Assembly (NCBI RefSeq): GCF_029227915.1
Contig: NC_079876.1
Span: forward strand, 9,178,001 to 9,242,000
Direction of reading: 5' to 3'
Origin: Hydractinia symbiolongicarpus
Lineage: Eukaryota > Cnidaria > Hydrozoa > Anthoathecata > Hydractiniidae
DNA length: 64,000 nt
This document shows positions 21,837-36,672 of this stretch, piece after piece. The notes below the pieces were generated by a model. That model had not been told where the DNA came from. It saw only the letters and a list, made by a program, of their open reading frames with translations, and did no database searches. Position numbers and translations under genes: made by a program. Position 1 is the stretch's first letter. Each line of letters opens with the position of its first letter.

Positions 21837-24800
21837 CAGCGATTACACTGGACGCTGTGGCATCGCTTTATTTAAGAATTAAGATAAGAAAGTCATTTTT
21901 TACCGTGGGACCAATCCTAGCCGTTATCGCGCGCTGAAGAAACAGCAACAGTTTCAAAAACTACATTTCATTGACTTTCTAACGGTGTCAGTCCGTATGA
22001 GTTACAACGGTTGGGTCATATATTCGCACCAACATGTATTTAGCGATATTTTTCATATATTACTAGGTTGCATCGCTTTTAACAGTGAAACGATTGATTT
22101 TGGGACTAGATTGAACTGATTTTGGTCTGTGACCTTATAAATGTTATAAATGGGACAAGTGGACTCCAAGAAATAACATTCTTTTTAACTTGACATGATT
22201 GCCGGAACTCAGCGATTACACTGGGCGCTGTGGTAGCGCTTCATTTAAGAATTTAGATAAATAAGTCATTTTTTACTGTGGGACCAATCCTAGCCGTTAT
22301 CGCGCGCTGAAGAAATAGCGACAGTTTCAAAAACTACATTTCATTGACTTTCTAACAGTATCAATCCGTTTGAGTTACAACAGTTGAGGCACATATTCGT
22401 ACCAACATGTATTTTTTGATATTTTTCAGGTATTACTAGGTTGTATGGCTTTTAACAGCGAAACGATTGACTGTGGGACTTAATTGAACTGATTATGGAC
22501 TGTGACCCTATAAATGTGAAAGTGAGACAATTGGACTCCAAGAAATAACATTCTATTTAATTTGACGTGATTGGCGGAACTCAACGATTACACTGGGCTC
22601 TGTGGTAGCGCTTCATTTAAAGATTTAGATTAATAAGTCTTTTTTTACTGTGGGAGGAATCCTAGCCGTTATCACGCGCTGAAGAAATAGCGACAGTTTC
22701 AAAAACTACATTTCATTGACTTTCTAACAGTATCAATCCGTTTGAGTTACAACAGTTGAGTCACATATTCGTACCAACATGTATTTTTGATATTTTTCAG
22801 GTATTACTAGGTTGTATGGCTTTCAACAGCGAAATGATTGACTGTGGGACATAAATGAACTGATTATGGACTGTGACTCTATAAATGTGAAAGTGAGACA
22901 ATTGGACTCCAAGAAATAACATTCTTCTTAATTTGACGTGAGTGGCGGAACACAACGATTACACTGGGCTCTGTGGTAGCGCTTCATTTAAAAATTTAGA
23001 TTAATAAGTCATTTTTTACTGTGGGAGAAATCCTAGCCGTTATCACGCGCTGAAGAAATAGCGACAGTTTCAAAAACTACATTTCATTGACTTTCTAACG
23101 GTGTCAGTCCGTTTGAGTTACAACAGTTGGATCACATATTCGTACCAACATGTATTTAGCGATATTTTTCCGATATTACTAGGTTGCATCGCTTTTAACA
23201 GTGAAACGATTGATTTTGGGACTAAATTGAACTGATTTTGGTCTGTGACCTTATAAATGTTATAAGTGAGACAAGTGGACTCCAAGAAATAACATTCTTT
23301 TTAACTTGACATGATTGCCGGAACTCAGCGATTACACTGGGCGCTGTGGTAGTGCTTCATTTAAGAATTTAGATAAATAAGTCTTTTTTTACTGTGGGAG
23401 GAATCCTAGCCGTTATCACGCGCTGAAGAAATAGCGACAGTTTCAAAAACTACATTTCATTGACTTTCTAACAGTATCAATCCGTTTGAGTTACAACAGT
23501 TGAGTCACATATTCGTACCAACATGTATTTTTGATATTTTTCAGGTATTACTAGGTTGTATGGCTTTCAACAGCGAAATGATTGACTGTGGGACATAAAT
23601 GAACTGATTATGGACTGTGACTCTATAAATGTGAAAGTGAGACAATTGGACTCCAAGAAATAACATTCTTCTTAATTTGACGTGAGTGGCGGAACACAAC
23701 GATTACACTGGGCTCTGTGGTAGCGCTTCATTTAAAAATTTAGATTAATAAGTCATTTTTTACTGTGGGAGAAATCCTAGCCGTTATCACGCGCTGAAGA
23801 AATAGCGACAGTTTCAAAAACTACATTTCATTGACTTTCTAACGGTGTCAGTCCGTTTGAGTTACAACAGTTGGATCACATATTCGTACCAACATGTATT
23901 TAGCGATATTTTTCCGATATTACTAGGTTGCATCGCCTTTAACAATGAAACGATTGACTGTGGGACTTCATTGATATAACTTTGGACTGTGACCTGATAA
24001 ATGTGATAAATGAGACAATTGGACTCCAAGAAATAACATTCTTCTTAATTTGACATGATTGCCGAAACTCAGCGATTACACTGGACGCTGTGGCATCGCT
24101 TTATTTAAGAATTAAGATAAGAAAGTCATTTTTTACCGTGGGACCAATCCTAGCCGTTATCGCGCGCTGAAGAAACAGCAACAGTTTCAAAAACTACATT
24201 TCATTGACTTTCTAACGGTGTCAGTCCGTATGAGTTACAACGGTTGGGTCATATATTCGCACCAACATGTATTTAGCGATATTTTTCATATATTACTAGG
24301 TTGCATCGCTTTTAACAGTGAAACGATTGATTTTGGGACTAGATTGAACTGATTTTGGTCTGTGACCTTATAAATGTTATAAATGGGACAAGTGGACTCC
24401 AAGAAATAACATTCTTTTTAACTTTACATGATTGCCGGAACTCAGCGATTACACTGGGCGCTGTGGTAGCGCTTCATTTAAGAATTTAGATAAATAAGTC
24501 ATTTTTTACTGTGGGACCAATCCTAGCCGTTATCGCGCGCTGAAGAAATAGCGACAGTTTCAAAAACTACATTTCATTGACTTTCTAACAGTATCAATCC
24601 GTTTGAGTTACAACAGTTGAGGCACATATTCGTACCAACATGTATTTTTTGATATTTTTCAGGTATTACTAGGTTGTATGGCTTTTAACAGCGAAACGAT
24701 TGACTGTGGGACTTAATTGAACTGATTATGGACTGTGACCCTATAAATGTGAAAGTGAGACAATTGGACTCCAAGAAATAACATTCTATTTAATTTGACG

Positions 24801-26303
24801 TGATTGGCGGAACTCAACGATTACACTGGGCTCTGTGGTAGCGCTTCATTTAAAGATTTAGATTAATAAGTCTTTTTTTACTGTGGGAGGAATCCTAGCC
24901 GTTATCACGCGCTGAAGAAATAGCGACAGTTTCAAAAACTACATTTCATTGACTTTCTAACAGTATCAATCCGTTTGAGTTACAACAGTTGAGTCACATA
25001 TTCGTACCAACATGTATTTTTGATATTTTTCAGGTATTACTAGGTTGTATGGCTTTCAACAGCGAAATGATTGACTGTGGGACATAAATGAACTGATTAT
25101 GGACTGTGACTCTATAAATGTGAAAGTGAGACAATTGGACTCCAAGAAATAACATTCTTCTTAATTTGACGTGAGTGGCGGAACACAACGATTACACTGG
25201 GCTCTGTGGTAGCGCTTCATTTAAAAATTTAGATTAATAAGTCATTTTTTACTGTGGGAGAAATCCTAGCCGTTATCACGCGCTGAAGAAATAGCGACAG
25301 TTTCAAAAACTACATTTCATTGACTTTCTAACGGTGTCAGTCCGTTTGAGTTACAACAGTTGGATCACATATTCGTACCAACATGTATTTAGCGATATTT
25401 TTCCGATATTACTAGGTTGCATCGCTTTTAACAGTGAAACGATTGATTTTGGGACTAAATTGAACTGATTTTGGTCTGTGACCTTATAAATGTTATAAGT
25501 GAGACAAGTGGACTCCAAGAAATAACATTCTTTTTAACTTGACATGATTGCCGGAACTCAGCGATTACACTGGGCGCTGTGGTAGTGCTTCATTTAAGAA
25601 TTTAGATAAATAAGTCATTTTTTACTGTGGGACCAATCCTAGCCGTTATCGCGCGCTGAAGAAATAGCGACAGTTTCAAAAACTACATTTCATTGACTTT
25701 CTAACAGTATTAATCCGTTTGAGTTACAACAGTTGAGTCACATATTCGTACCAATATGTATTTTTTTATATTTTTCAGGTATTACTAGGTTTTATGGCTT
25801 TCAACAGCGAAACGATTGACTGTGGGACTTAATTGAACTGATTATGGACTGAGACCCTATAAATGTGGAAGTGAGACAATTGGACTCCAAGAAATAACAT
25901 TCTTCTTAATTTGACGTGATTGGCGGAACTCAACGATTACACTGGGCTCTGTGGTATGCGCTTCATTTAAAAATTTAGATTAATAAGTCATTTTTTACTG
26001 TGGGAGCAATCCTAGCCGTTATCACGCGCTGAAGAAATGGCGACAGTTTCAAAAACTACATTGCATTGACTTTCTAACAGTATCACTCCGTTTGAGTTGC
26101 AACAGTTGAGTCACATATTCATACCAATATGTATTTTTTTATATTTTTCAGGTATTACTAGGTTTTATGGCTTTCAACAGGGAAACGATTGACTGTGGGA
26201 CTTAATTGAACTGATTATGGACTGAGACCCTATAAATGTGAAGGTGAGACAATTGGACTCCAAGAAATAACATTCTTCTTAATTTGACATGATTGCCGAA
26301 ACT
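21837..26303 (+). repeat. six-monomer higher-order repeat, 2,233-bp period
   Basis: The unit begins with a monomer carrying CTGTGGCATCGCTTTATTTA (21837 and 24070). The first four and a half monomers of the two units match closely at an offset of 2,233 bp, including the rare words AAGTCTTTTTTTACTG, GTGGGAGGAATCC and GTGAGTGGCGGAACACAACG. Unit 1 contains an internal two-monomer duplication of about 744 bp (GTGGGAGGAATCC at about 22650 and 23394). Unit 2 lacks it and instead continues with monomers carrying GTGGTATGCGCTTC. Confidence 0.82.
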
Positions 26304-29300
26304 CAGCGATTACACTGGACGCTGTGGTAGCTCTTTATTTAAGAATTAAGATAAGAAAGTCATTTTTTTACCGTGGGACCAATCCTAGCCGTTATCGCGC
26401 GCTGAAGAAACAGCAACAGTTTCAAAAACTACATTTCATTGACTTTCTAACGGTGTCAGTCCGTATGAGTTACAACGGTTGGGTCATATATTCCCACCAA
26501 CATGTATTTAGCGATATTTTTCATATATTACTAGGTTGCATCGCTTTTAACAGTGAAACGATTGATTTTGGGACTAGATTGAACTGATTTTGGTCTGTGA
26601 CCTTATAAATGTTATAAGTGAGACAAGTGGACTCCAAGAAATAACATTCTTTTTAACTTGACATGATTGCCAGAACTCAGCAATTACACTGGGCGCTGTG
26701 GTAGCGCTTCATTTTAGAATTTAGATAAATAAGTCTTTTTTTACTGTGGGAGCAATCCTAGCCGTTATCACGCGCTGAAGAAATAGCGACAGTTTCAAAA
26801 ACTACATTTCATTGACTTTCTAACAGTATCAATCCGTTTGAGTTACAACAGTTGAGTCACATATTCGTACCAACATGTATTTTTGATATTTTTCAGGTAT
26901 TACTAGGTTGTATGGCTTTCAACAGCGAAATGATTGACTGTGGGACATAATTGAACTGATTATGGACTGTGACTCTATAAATGTGAAAGTGAGACAATTG
27001 GACTCCAAGAAATAACATTCTTCTTAATTTGACGTGATTGGCGGAACTCAACGATTACACTGGGCTCTGTGGTAGCGCTTCATTTAAAAATTTAGATTAA
27101 TAAGTCATTTTTTACTGTGGGAGAAATCCTAGCCGTTATCACGCGCTGAAGAAATAGCGACAGTTTCAAAAACTACATTTCATTGACTTTCTAACGGTGT
27201 CAGTCCGTTTGAGTTACAACAGTTGGATCACATATTCGTACCAACATGTATTTAGCGATATTTTTCAGGTATTACTAGGTTTTATGGCTTTCAACAGCGA
27301 AACGATTGACTGTGGGACTTAATTGAACTGATTATAAACTGAGACCCTATATATGTGAAAGTGAGACAATTGGACTGCAAGAAATAACATTCTTCTTAAT
27401 TTGACGTGATTGGCGGAACTCAACGATTACACTGGGCCCTGTGGTAGCGCTTCATTCAAAAATTTAGATTAATAAGTCATTTTTACTTTGGGAGCAATCC
27501 TAGCCGTTATCACGCGCTGAAGAAATAGCGACAGTTTCAAAAACTACATTTCATTGACTTTCTAACACTATCAATCCGTTTGAGTTACAACAGTTGGATC
27601 ACATATTCGTACCAACATGTATTTTTGATATTTTTCAGGTATTACTAGGTTGTATGGCTTTCAACAGCGAAATGATTGACTGTGGGACATAATTGAACTG
27701 ATTATGGACTGTGACTCTATAAATGTGAAAGTGAGACAATTGGACTCCAAGAAATAACATTCTTCTTAATTTGACGTGATTGGCGGAACTCAACGATTAC
27801 ACTGGGCTCTGTGGTAGCGCTTCATTTAAAAATTTAGATTAATAAGTCATTTTTTACTGTGGGAGAAATCCTAGCCGTTATCACGCGCTGAAGAAATAGC
27901 GACAGTTTCAAAAACTACATTTCATTGACTTTCTAACGGTGTCAGTCCGTTTGAGTTACAACAGTTGGATCACATATTCGTACCAACATGTATTTAGCGA
28001 TATTTTTCCGATATTACTAGGTTGCATCGCTTTTAACAGTGAAACGATTGATTTTGGGACTAAATTGAACTGATTATGGACTGTGACCCTATAAATGTAA
28101 AAGTGAGACAATTGGACTCCAAGAAATAAAATTCTTTTTAACTTGACATGATTGCCGGAACTCAGCGATTATACTGGGCGCTGTGGAAGCGCTTCATTTA
28201 AGAATTTAGATAAATAAGTCATTTTTTACTGTGGGAGCAATCCTAGCCGTTATCGCGCGCTGAAGAAATAGCGACAGTTTCAAAAACTACATTTCATTGA
28301 CTTTCTAAAAGTATCAATCCGTTTGAGTTACAACAGTTGAGTCACATATTCGTACCAACATGTATTTTTTGATATTTTTCAGGTATTACTAGGTTTTATG
28401 GCTTTCAACAGCGAAACGATTGACTGTGGGACTTAATTGAACTGATTATAAACTGAGACCCTATAAATGTGAAAGTGAGACAATTGGACTGCAAGAAATA
28501 ACATTCTTCTTAATTTAAAGTGATTGGCGGAACTCAACGATTACACTGGGCCCTGTGGTAGCGCTTCATTCAAAAATTTAGAATAATAAGTCATTTTTAC
28601 TTTGGGAGCAATCCTAGCCGTTATCACGCGCTGAAGAAATAGCGACAGTTTCAAAAACTACATTTCATTGACTTTCTAACAGTATCAATCCGTTTGAGTT
28701 ACAACAGTTGAGTCACATATTCGTACCAATATGTATTTTTTTATATTTTTCAGGTATTACTAGGTTTTATGGCTTTCAACAGCGAAACGATTGACTGTGG
28801 GACTTAATTGAACTGATTATGGACTGAGACCCTATAAATGTGGAAGTGAGACAATTGGACTCCAAGAAATAACATTCTTCTTAATTTGACGTGATTGGCG
28901 GAACTCAACGATTACACTGGGCTCTGTGGTATGCGCTTCATTTAAAAATTTAGATTAATAAGTCATTTTTTACTGTTGGAGCAATCCTAGCCGTTATCAC
29001 GCGCTGAAGAAATGGCGACAGTTTCAAAAACGACATTTCATTGACTTTCTAACAATTTCAATCCATTTGAGTTACAACAGTTGAGTCACATATTCGTACC
29101 AACATGTATTTTTTGATATTTTTTAGGTAATACAAGGTTGTATGGCTTTCAACAGTGAAGCGATTGACTGTGGGACTTAATTGAACTGATTATGGACTGT
29201 GACCCTATAAATGTGAAAGTGAGACAATTGGACTCCAAGAAATAACATTCTTCTTAATTTGACGTGATTGGCGGAACTCAACGATTACACTGGGCTCTGT

Positions 29301-30650
29301 GGTATGCGCTTCATTTAATAATTTATATTAATAAGTCATTTTTTACTGTGGGAGCAATCCTAGCCGTTATCACGCGCTGAAGAAATGGCAACAGTTTCAA
29401 AAACTACATTTCATTGACTTTCTAACAATATCAATCCGTTTGAGTTACAACAGTTGAGTCACATATTCGTACCAACATGTATTTTTTGATATTTTTCAGG
29501 TAATACTAGGTTGTATGACTTTCAACAGTGAAGCGATTGACTGTGGGACTTAATTGAACTGATTATGGACTGTGACCCTATAAATGTAAAAGTGAGACAA
29601 TTGGACTCCAAGAAATAACATTCTTCTTAATTTGACATGATTGCCGGAAGTCAGCGATTACACTGGGCGCTGTGGTAGCGCTTCATTTAAAATTTAGATA
29701 AATAAGTCATTCTTTACCGTGGGACCAATCCTAGCTGTTATCGCGCGCTGAAGAAATAGCAACAGTTTCAAAAACTACATTTCATTGACTTTCTAACAGT
29801 ATCAATCCGTTTGAGTTACAACAGTTGAGTCACATATTCGTACCAATATGTATTTTTTTATATTTTTCAGGTATTACTAGGTTTTATGGCTTTCAACAGC
29901 GAAACGATTGACTGTGGGACTTAATTGAACTGATTATGGACTGAGACCCTATAAATGTGGAAGTGAGACAATTGGACTCCAAGAAATAACATTCTTCTGA
30001 ATTTGACGTGATTGGCGGAACTCAACGATTACACTGGGCTCTGTGGTATGCGCTTCATTTAAAAATTTAGATTAATAAGTCATTTTTTACTGTGGGAGCA
30101 ATCCTAGCCGTTATCACGCGCTGAAGAAATGGCGACAGTTTCAAAAACTACATTTCATTGACTTTCTAACAATATCAATCCATTTGAGTGACAACAGTTG
30201 AGTCACATATTCGTACCAACATGTATTTTTTGATATTTTTCAGGTATTACTAGGTTTTTATTGCTTTCAACAGCGAAACGATTGACTGTGGGACTTAATT
30301 GAACTGATTATAAACTGAGACCCTATAAATTTGAAAGTGAGACAATTGGACTCCAAGAAATAACATTCTTCTTAACTTGACGTGATTGGCGGAACTCAAC
30401 GATTACACTGGACCCTGTGGTAGCGCTTCATTCAAAAATTTAGATTAATAAGTCATTTTTACTTTGGGAGCAATCCTAGCCGTTATCACGCGCTGAAGAA
30501 ATAGCGACAGTTTCAAAAACTACATTTTATTGATCTTCTAACGGTATCAATCTGCTACAGTTACAACTATTGCGTCACATATTCGTACCAACATGTATTT
30601 AGCGATATTTTTTTCATATTACTAGGTTGCATCGCTTTTAACAGTGAAAC
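26304..30650 (+). repeat. satellite monomers enriched in the TTTTCAGGTATTACTAGG subclass
   Basis: Most monomers here carry the class III middle (TTTTCAGGTATTACTAGG followed by TTTTATGGCTTTCAACAG) together with CTGGGCTCTGTGG and, in several, GTGGTATGCGCTTC. A three-monomer offset of about 1,114 bp is visible for the word ATTATAAACTGAGACCC (27331 and 28445). A chimeric monomer changes class within AGCGATATTTTTC at about 27262. No gene is seen. Confidence 0.78.
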
Positions 30651-33600
30651 GAACGACTGTGGGACTAAATTGAACTGATTTTAGTCTGTGACCTTCTAAA
30701 TGTTATAAGTGAGACAAGTGGACTCCAAGAAATAACATTCTTTTTAATTTGACATGATTGCCGGAACTCAGCGATTACACTGGACGCTGTGGTAGCGCTT
30801 CATTTAAGAATTAACATAAGAAAGTCATTTTTTTACTGTGTGACCAATCCTAGCCGTTATAGCGCGCTCAAGAAATAGCAACAGTTTCCAAAACTACATT
30901 TTATTGACTTTCTAACAGTATTAATCCGTTTGAGTTACAACGGTTGAGTCACATATTCGTACCAACATGTATTCCTTGATTTTTTTCCGATATTACTAGG
31001 TTGTATGGCTTTTAACAGCGAAGTTATTGACTGTGGGACTTAATTGAACTGATTATTGACTCTGACCCTATAAATGTGAAAGTGAGACAATTGGACTCCA
31101 AAAAATAACATTCTTCTTAATTTGACATGATTGCCGAAACTCAGCGATTACACTGGACGCTGTGGTAGCGACTCATTTAAGAATTGATATAAGAAAGTCA
31201 TTTTTTTACTGTGTGACCAATCCTAGCCGTTATAGCGCGCTCAAGAAATAGCGACAGTTTCCAAAACTACATTTCATTGACTTTCTAACGGCGTCAGTCC
31301 GTTTGAGTTTCAACGGTTGGTTCACATATTCGTACCAACATGTACTTAGCAATATTTTTCTCATATTACTAGGTTGCATCGCTTTTAACAGTGAAACGAA
31401 TGACTGTGGAACTAAATTAAACTGATTTTAGTGTGGGACCTTCTAAATGTTATAAGTGAGACATGTGGACTCCAAGATATATCATTCTTTTTAACTTGAC
31501 ATGATTGCCGGAACTCAGCGATTACACTGGGCGATGTGGTAGCGTTTCATTTAAGAATTTAGATAAATAAGTCATTTTTCACTGTGGGACCAATCCTAGC
31601 CATTAGCGCGCGCTGAAGAAATAGACACGGTTTCAAATACTACATTTCACTGAATTTCTAACGGTGTCTGTCCGTTTGAGTTTCAACGGTTTGGTCACAT
31701 ATTCGCATCAACATGTATTTAGCGATATTTATCTGATATTACTAGGTTGCATCGCTTTTAACAGTGAAACGATTGACTGTGGGACTTAATTGAACTAACT
31801 TTGGACTGTGACCTGATCGATGTCATAAATGAGAAAATTGGACTCCAAGAAATAGCATTCTTCTTAATTTGACATGATTGCCGGAAATTAGAAATTACAC
31901 TGGGCGCTGTGGTAGCGCTTCAAATTAAAAATTAAGATAAAAAAGTCATTTTTTACTGTGGGACCAATCCTAGGCGTCAGCGCACGCCGAAGAAATAGAG
32001 ACAGTTTCAAATACTACATTTCACTGACTTTCTAACGGTGTCATTCCGTTTGAGTTTCAATGGCTGGGTCACATTTTCGTACCAACATGTAGTTAACGAT
32101 ATTTATCTGATATTACTAGGTTGCATCGCTTTTAAAAGTGAAACGATTGACTGTGGGACTTAATTAAACTAACTTTGGACTGGGACCTCATCAATGTGAT
32201 AAATGAGAAAATTGGACTCCAAGAAATAACATTCTTCTTGACATGATTGCCGGAATTTAGCCATTACACTGGGCGCTGTGGTAGCGTTTCAATTAAAAAT
32301 AAAGATAAAAAAGTCATTTTTTTGCTGTGGGACGAATCCTAGCCATTAGCGCGCGCTGAAGAAATAACGACAGTTTCAAAAAATACATTTTATTGATTTT
32401 CTAACGGTATCAATCCGCTTCCGTTACAACTATTGCGTCACATATTCGTACCAACATGTATTTAGCGATATTTTTCTCATATTACTAGGTTGCATCGCTT
32501 TTAACAGTGAAACGATTGACTGTGAGACTAAATGTAACTGATTTTGATCTGTGACGTTATAAATGTTATAAGTGAGACAAGTGGGCTCCAAGAAATAACA
32601 TTTTTTTTAATTTGACATTATTGCCGGAACTCAGCGATTACACTGGGCCCTGTGGTAGCGTTTCATTTAAGAATTTAGATAAATAAGTCATTCTTTACTG
32701 TGGGACCAATCCTAGCCGTTGTCGCGCGCTGAAGAAATAGCGACAGTTTCAAAACTACATTTCATTGACTTTCTAACGGTGTCAGTCCGTTTGAGTTACA
32801 ACAGTTGGATCACATATTTGCATTAACATGTATTTAGCGATATTTTTCCGATATTACTAGGTTGCATCGCCTTTAACAATGAAACGATTGACTGTGGGAC
32901 TTAATTGAACTAACTTTGGACTGTGACCTGATAAATGTGATAAATGAGACAATTGGACTCCAGGAAATAACATTCTTCTTAATTTGTCATGATTGCCGAA
33001 ACACAGCGATTACACTGGGCGCTGCGGTAGCGCTTTATTTAAGAATTAAGATTAAAAAAGTCATTTTTTTACTGTGGTATCATTCCTAGCCGTTATCACG
33101 CACTGAAGAAATAGCGACAGTTTCAAAAACTACATTTCATTGACTTTCTAACAGTATCAATCCGTTTGAGTTGCAACAGTTGAGTCACATATTCGTACCA
33201 ATATGTATTTTTTTATATTTTTCAGGTATTACTAGGTTTTATGGCTTTCAACAGGGAAACGATTGACTGTGGGACTTAATTGAACTGATTATGGACTGAG
33301 ACCCTATAAATGTGAAAGTAAGACAATTGGACTCCAAGAAATAACATTCTTCTTAATTTGACGTGATTGGCGGAACTCAACGATTACACTGGGCTCTGTG
33401 GTATGCGCTTCATTTAAAAAATTTAGATTAATAAGTCATTTTTTACTGTGGGAGCAATCCTAGCCGTTATCACGCGCTAAAGAAATGGCGACAGTTTCAA
33501 AAACTACATTTCATTGACTTTCTAACAATATCAATCCGTTTGAGTTACAACAGTTGAGTCACATATTCGTACCAACATGTATTTTTTGATATTTTTCAGG

Positions 33601-36456
33601 TAATACTAGGTTGTATGGCTTTCAACAGCGAAATAATTGACTGTGGGACTTAATTGAACTGATTATGGACTGTGACCCTATAAATGTAAAAGTGAGACAA
33701 TTGGACTCCAAGAAATAACATTCTTCTTAATTTGACGTGATTGGCGGAACTCAACGATTACACTGGGCTCTGTTGTAGCGCTTCATTTAAAAATTTAGAT
33801 TAATAAGTCATTTTTTACTGTGGGAGCCTTCCTAGCCGTTATCACGCGCTGAGGAAATAGCGACAGTTTCAAAAACTACATTTCATTGACTTTCTAACGG
33901 TGTCAGTCCGTTTGAGTTACAACGATTGGATCACATATTCGTACCAACATGTATTTAGCGATATTTTTCCGATATTACTAGGTTGCATCGCTTTTAACAG
34001 TGAAACGAACGACTGTGGGACTAAATTGAACTGATTTTAGTCTGTGACCTTCTAAATGTTATAAGTGAGACAAGTGGACTCCAAGAAATATCATTCTTTT
34101 TAGTTTGACATGATTGCCGGAACTCAGCGATTACACTGGACGCTGTGGTAGCGCTTCATTTAAGAATTAACATAAGAAAGTCATTTTTTTACTGTGTGAC
34201 CAATCCTAGCCGTTATAGCGCGCTCAAGAAATAGCAACAGTTTCCAAAACTACATTTTATTGACTTTCTAACAGTATTAATCCGTTTGAGTTACAACGGT
34301 TGAGTCACATATTCGTACCAACATGTATTCCTTGATTTTTTTCCGATATTACTAGGTTGTATGGCTTTTAACAGCGAAGTTATTGACTGTGGGACTTAAT
34401 TGAACTGATTATTGACTCTGACCCTATAAATGTGAAAGTGAGACAATTGGACTCCAAAAAATAACATTCTTCTTAATTTGACATGATTGCCGAAACTCAG
34501 CGATTACCTTGGACGCTGTGGTAGCGACTCATTTAAGAATTGATATAAGAAAGTCATTTTTTTACTGTGTGACCAATCCTAGCCGTTATAGCGCGCTCAA
34601 GAAATAGCGACAGTTTCCAAAACTACATTTCATTGACTTTCTAACGGCGTCAGTCCGTTTGAGTTTCAACGGTTGGTTCACATATTCGTACCAACATGTA
34701 CTTAGCAATATTTTTCTCATATTACTAGGTTGCATCGCTTTTAACAGTGAAACGAATGACTGTGGAACTAAATTAAACTGATTTTAGTGTGGGACCTTCT
34801 AAATGTTATAAGTGAGACATGTGGACTCCAAGATATATCATTCTTTTTAACTTGACATGATTGCCGGAACTCAGCGATTACACTGGGCGCTGTGGTAGCG
34901 TTTCATTTAAGAATTTAGATAAATAAGTCATTTTTCACTGTGGGACCAATCCTAGCCATTAGCGCGCGCTGAAGAAAGAGACACGGTTTCAAATACTACA
35001 TTTCACTGAATTTCTAACGGTGTCTGTCCGTTTGAGTTTCAACGGTTTGGTCACATATTCGCATCAACATGTATTTAGCGATATTTATCTGATATTACTA
35101 GGTTGCATCGCTTTTAACAGTGAAACGATTGACTGTGGGACTTAATTGAACTAACTTTGGACTGTGACCTGATCGATGTCATAAATGAGAAAATTGGACT
35201 CCAAGAAATAGCATTCTTCTTAATTTGACATGATTGCCGGAAATTAGAAATTACACTGGGCGCTGTGGTAGCGCTTCAAATTAAAAATTAAGATAAAAAA
35301 GTCATTTTTTACTGTGGGACCAATCCTAGGCGTCAGCGCACGCCGAAGAAATAGAGACAGTTTCAAATACTACATTTCACTGACTTTCTAACGGTGTCAT
35401 TCCGTTTGAGTTTCAATGGCTGGGTCACATTTTCGTACCAACATGTAGTTAACGATATTTATCTGATATTACTAGGTTGCATCGCTTTTAAAAGTGAAAC
35501 GATTGACTGTGGGACTTAATTAAACTAACTTTGGACTGGGACCTCATCAATGTGATAAATGAGAAAATTGGACTCCAAGAAATAACATTCTTCTTGACAT
35601 GATTGCCGGAATTTAGCCATTACACTGGGCGCTGTGATAGCGTTTCAATTAAAAATAAAGATAAAAAAGTCATTTTTTTGCTGTGGGACGAATCCTAGCC
35701 ATTAGCGTGCGCTGAAGAAAGAGACACGGTTTCAAATACTACATTTCACTGAATTTCTAACGGTGTCTGTCCGTTTGAGTTTCAACGGTTTGGTCACATA
35801 TTTGCATCAACATGTATTTAGCGATATTTATCTGATATTACTAGGTTGCATCGCTTTTAACAGTGAAACGATTGACTGTGGGACTTAATTGAACTAACTT
35901 TGGACTGTGACCTGATCGATGTCATAAATGAGAAAATTGGACTCCAAGAAATAGCATTCTTCTTAATTTGACATGATTGCCGGAAATTAGAAATTACACT
36001 GGGCGCTGTGGTAGCGCTTCAAATTAAAAATTAAGATAAAAAAGTAATTTTTTACTGTGGGACCAATCCTAGGCGTCAGCGCACGCCGAAGAAATAGAGA
36101 CAGTTTCAAATACTACATTTCACTGACTTTCTAACGGTGTCATTCCGTTTGAGTTTCAATGGCTGGGTCACATTTTCGTACCAACATGTAGTTAACGATA
36201 TTTATCTGATATTACTAGGTTGCATCGCTTTTAAAAGTGAAACGATTGACTGTGGGACTTAATTAAACTAACTTTGGACTGGGACCTCATCAATGTGATA
36301 AATGAGAAAATTGGACTCCAAGAAATAACATTCTTCTTGACATGATTGCCGGAATTTAGCCATTACACTGGGCGCTGTGATAGCGTTTCAATTAAAAATA
36401 AAGATAAAAAAGTCATTTTTTTGCTGTGGGACGAATCCTAGCCATTAGCGCGCGCT
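30651..36456 (+). repeat. nine-monomer block repeated at 3,356 bp, with internal dimer duplication
   Basis: 30651 to about 32360 matches 34007 to about 35716 at a constant offset of 3,356 bp, shown by GAACGACTGTGGGAC, ATTCCTTGATTTTTTTCC and GCTGTGGGACGAATCC. The second block then repeats its own last two monomers: 34971-35713 and 35714-36456 match at 743 bp (GAAGAAAGAGACACGG). From about 36360 to 37230 the sequence follows 32260-33130 at an offset of 4,099 bp. This is a layered history of unequal exchanges. Confidence 0.8.
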
Positions 36457-36672
36457 GAAAAAATAACGACAGTTTCAAAAAATACATTTTATTGATTTTC
36501 TAACGGTATCAATCCGCTTCCGTTACAACTATTGCGTCACATATTCGTACCAACATGTATTTAGCGATATTTTTCTCATATTACTAGGTTGCATCGCTTT
36601 TAACAGTGAAACGATTGACTGTGAGACTAAATGTAACTGATTTTGATCTGTGACGTTATAAATGTTATAAGT

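Noticed and set aside
23530-23560. Splice-like word TTTTTCAGGTATTAC in class III monomers
   Set aside because: An acceptor followed directly by a donor-like GTATT is a chance match in an AT-rich repeat; no exon structure is visible around it.
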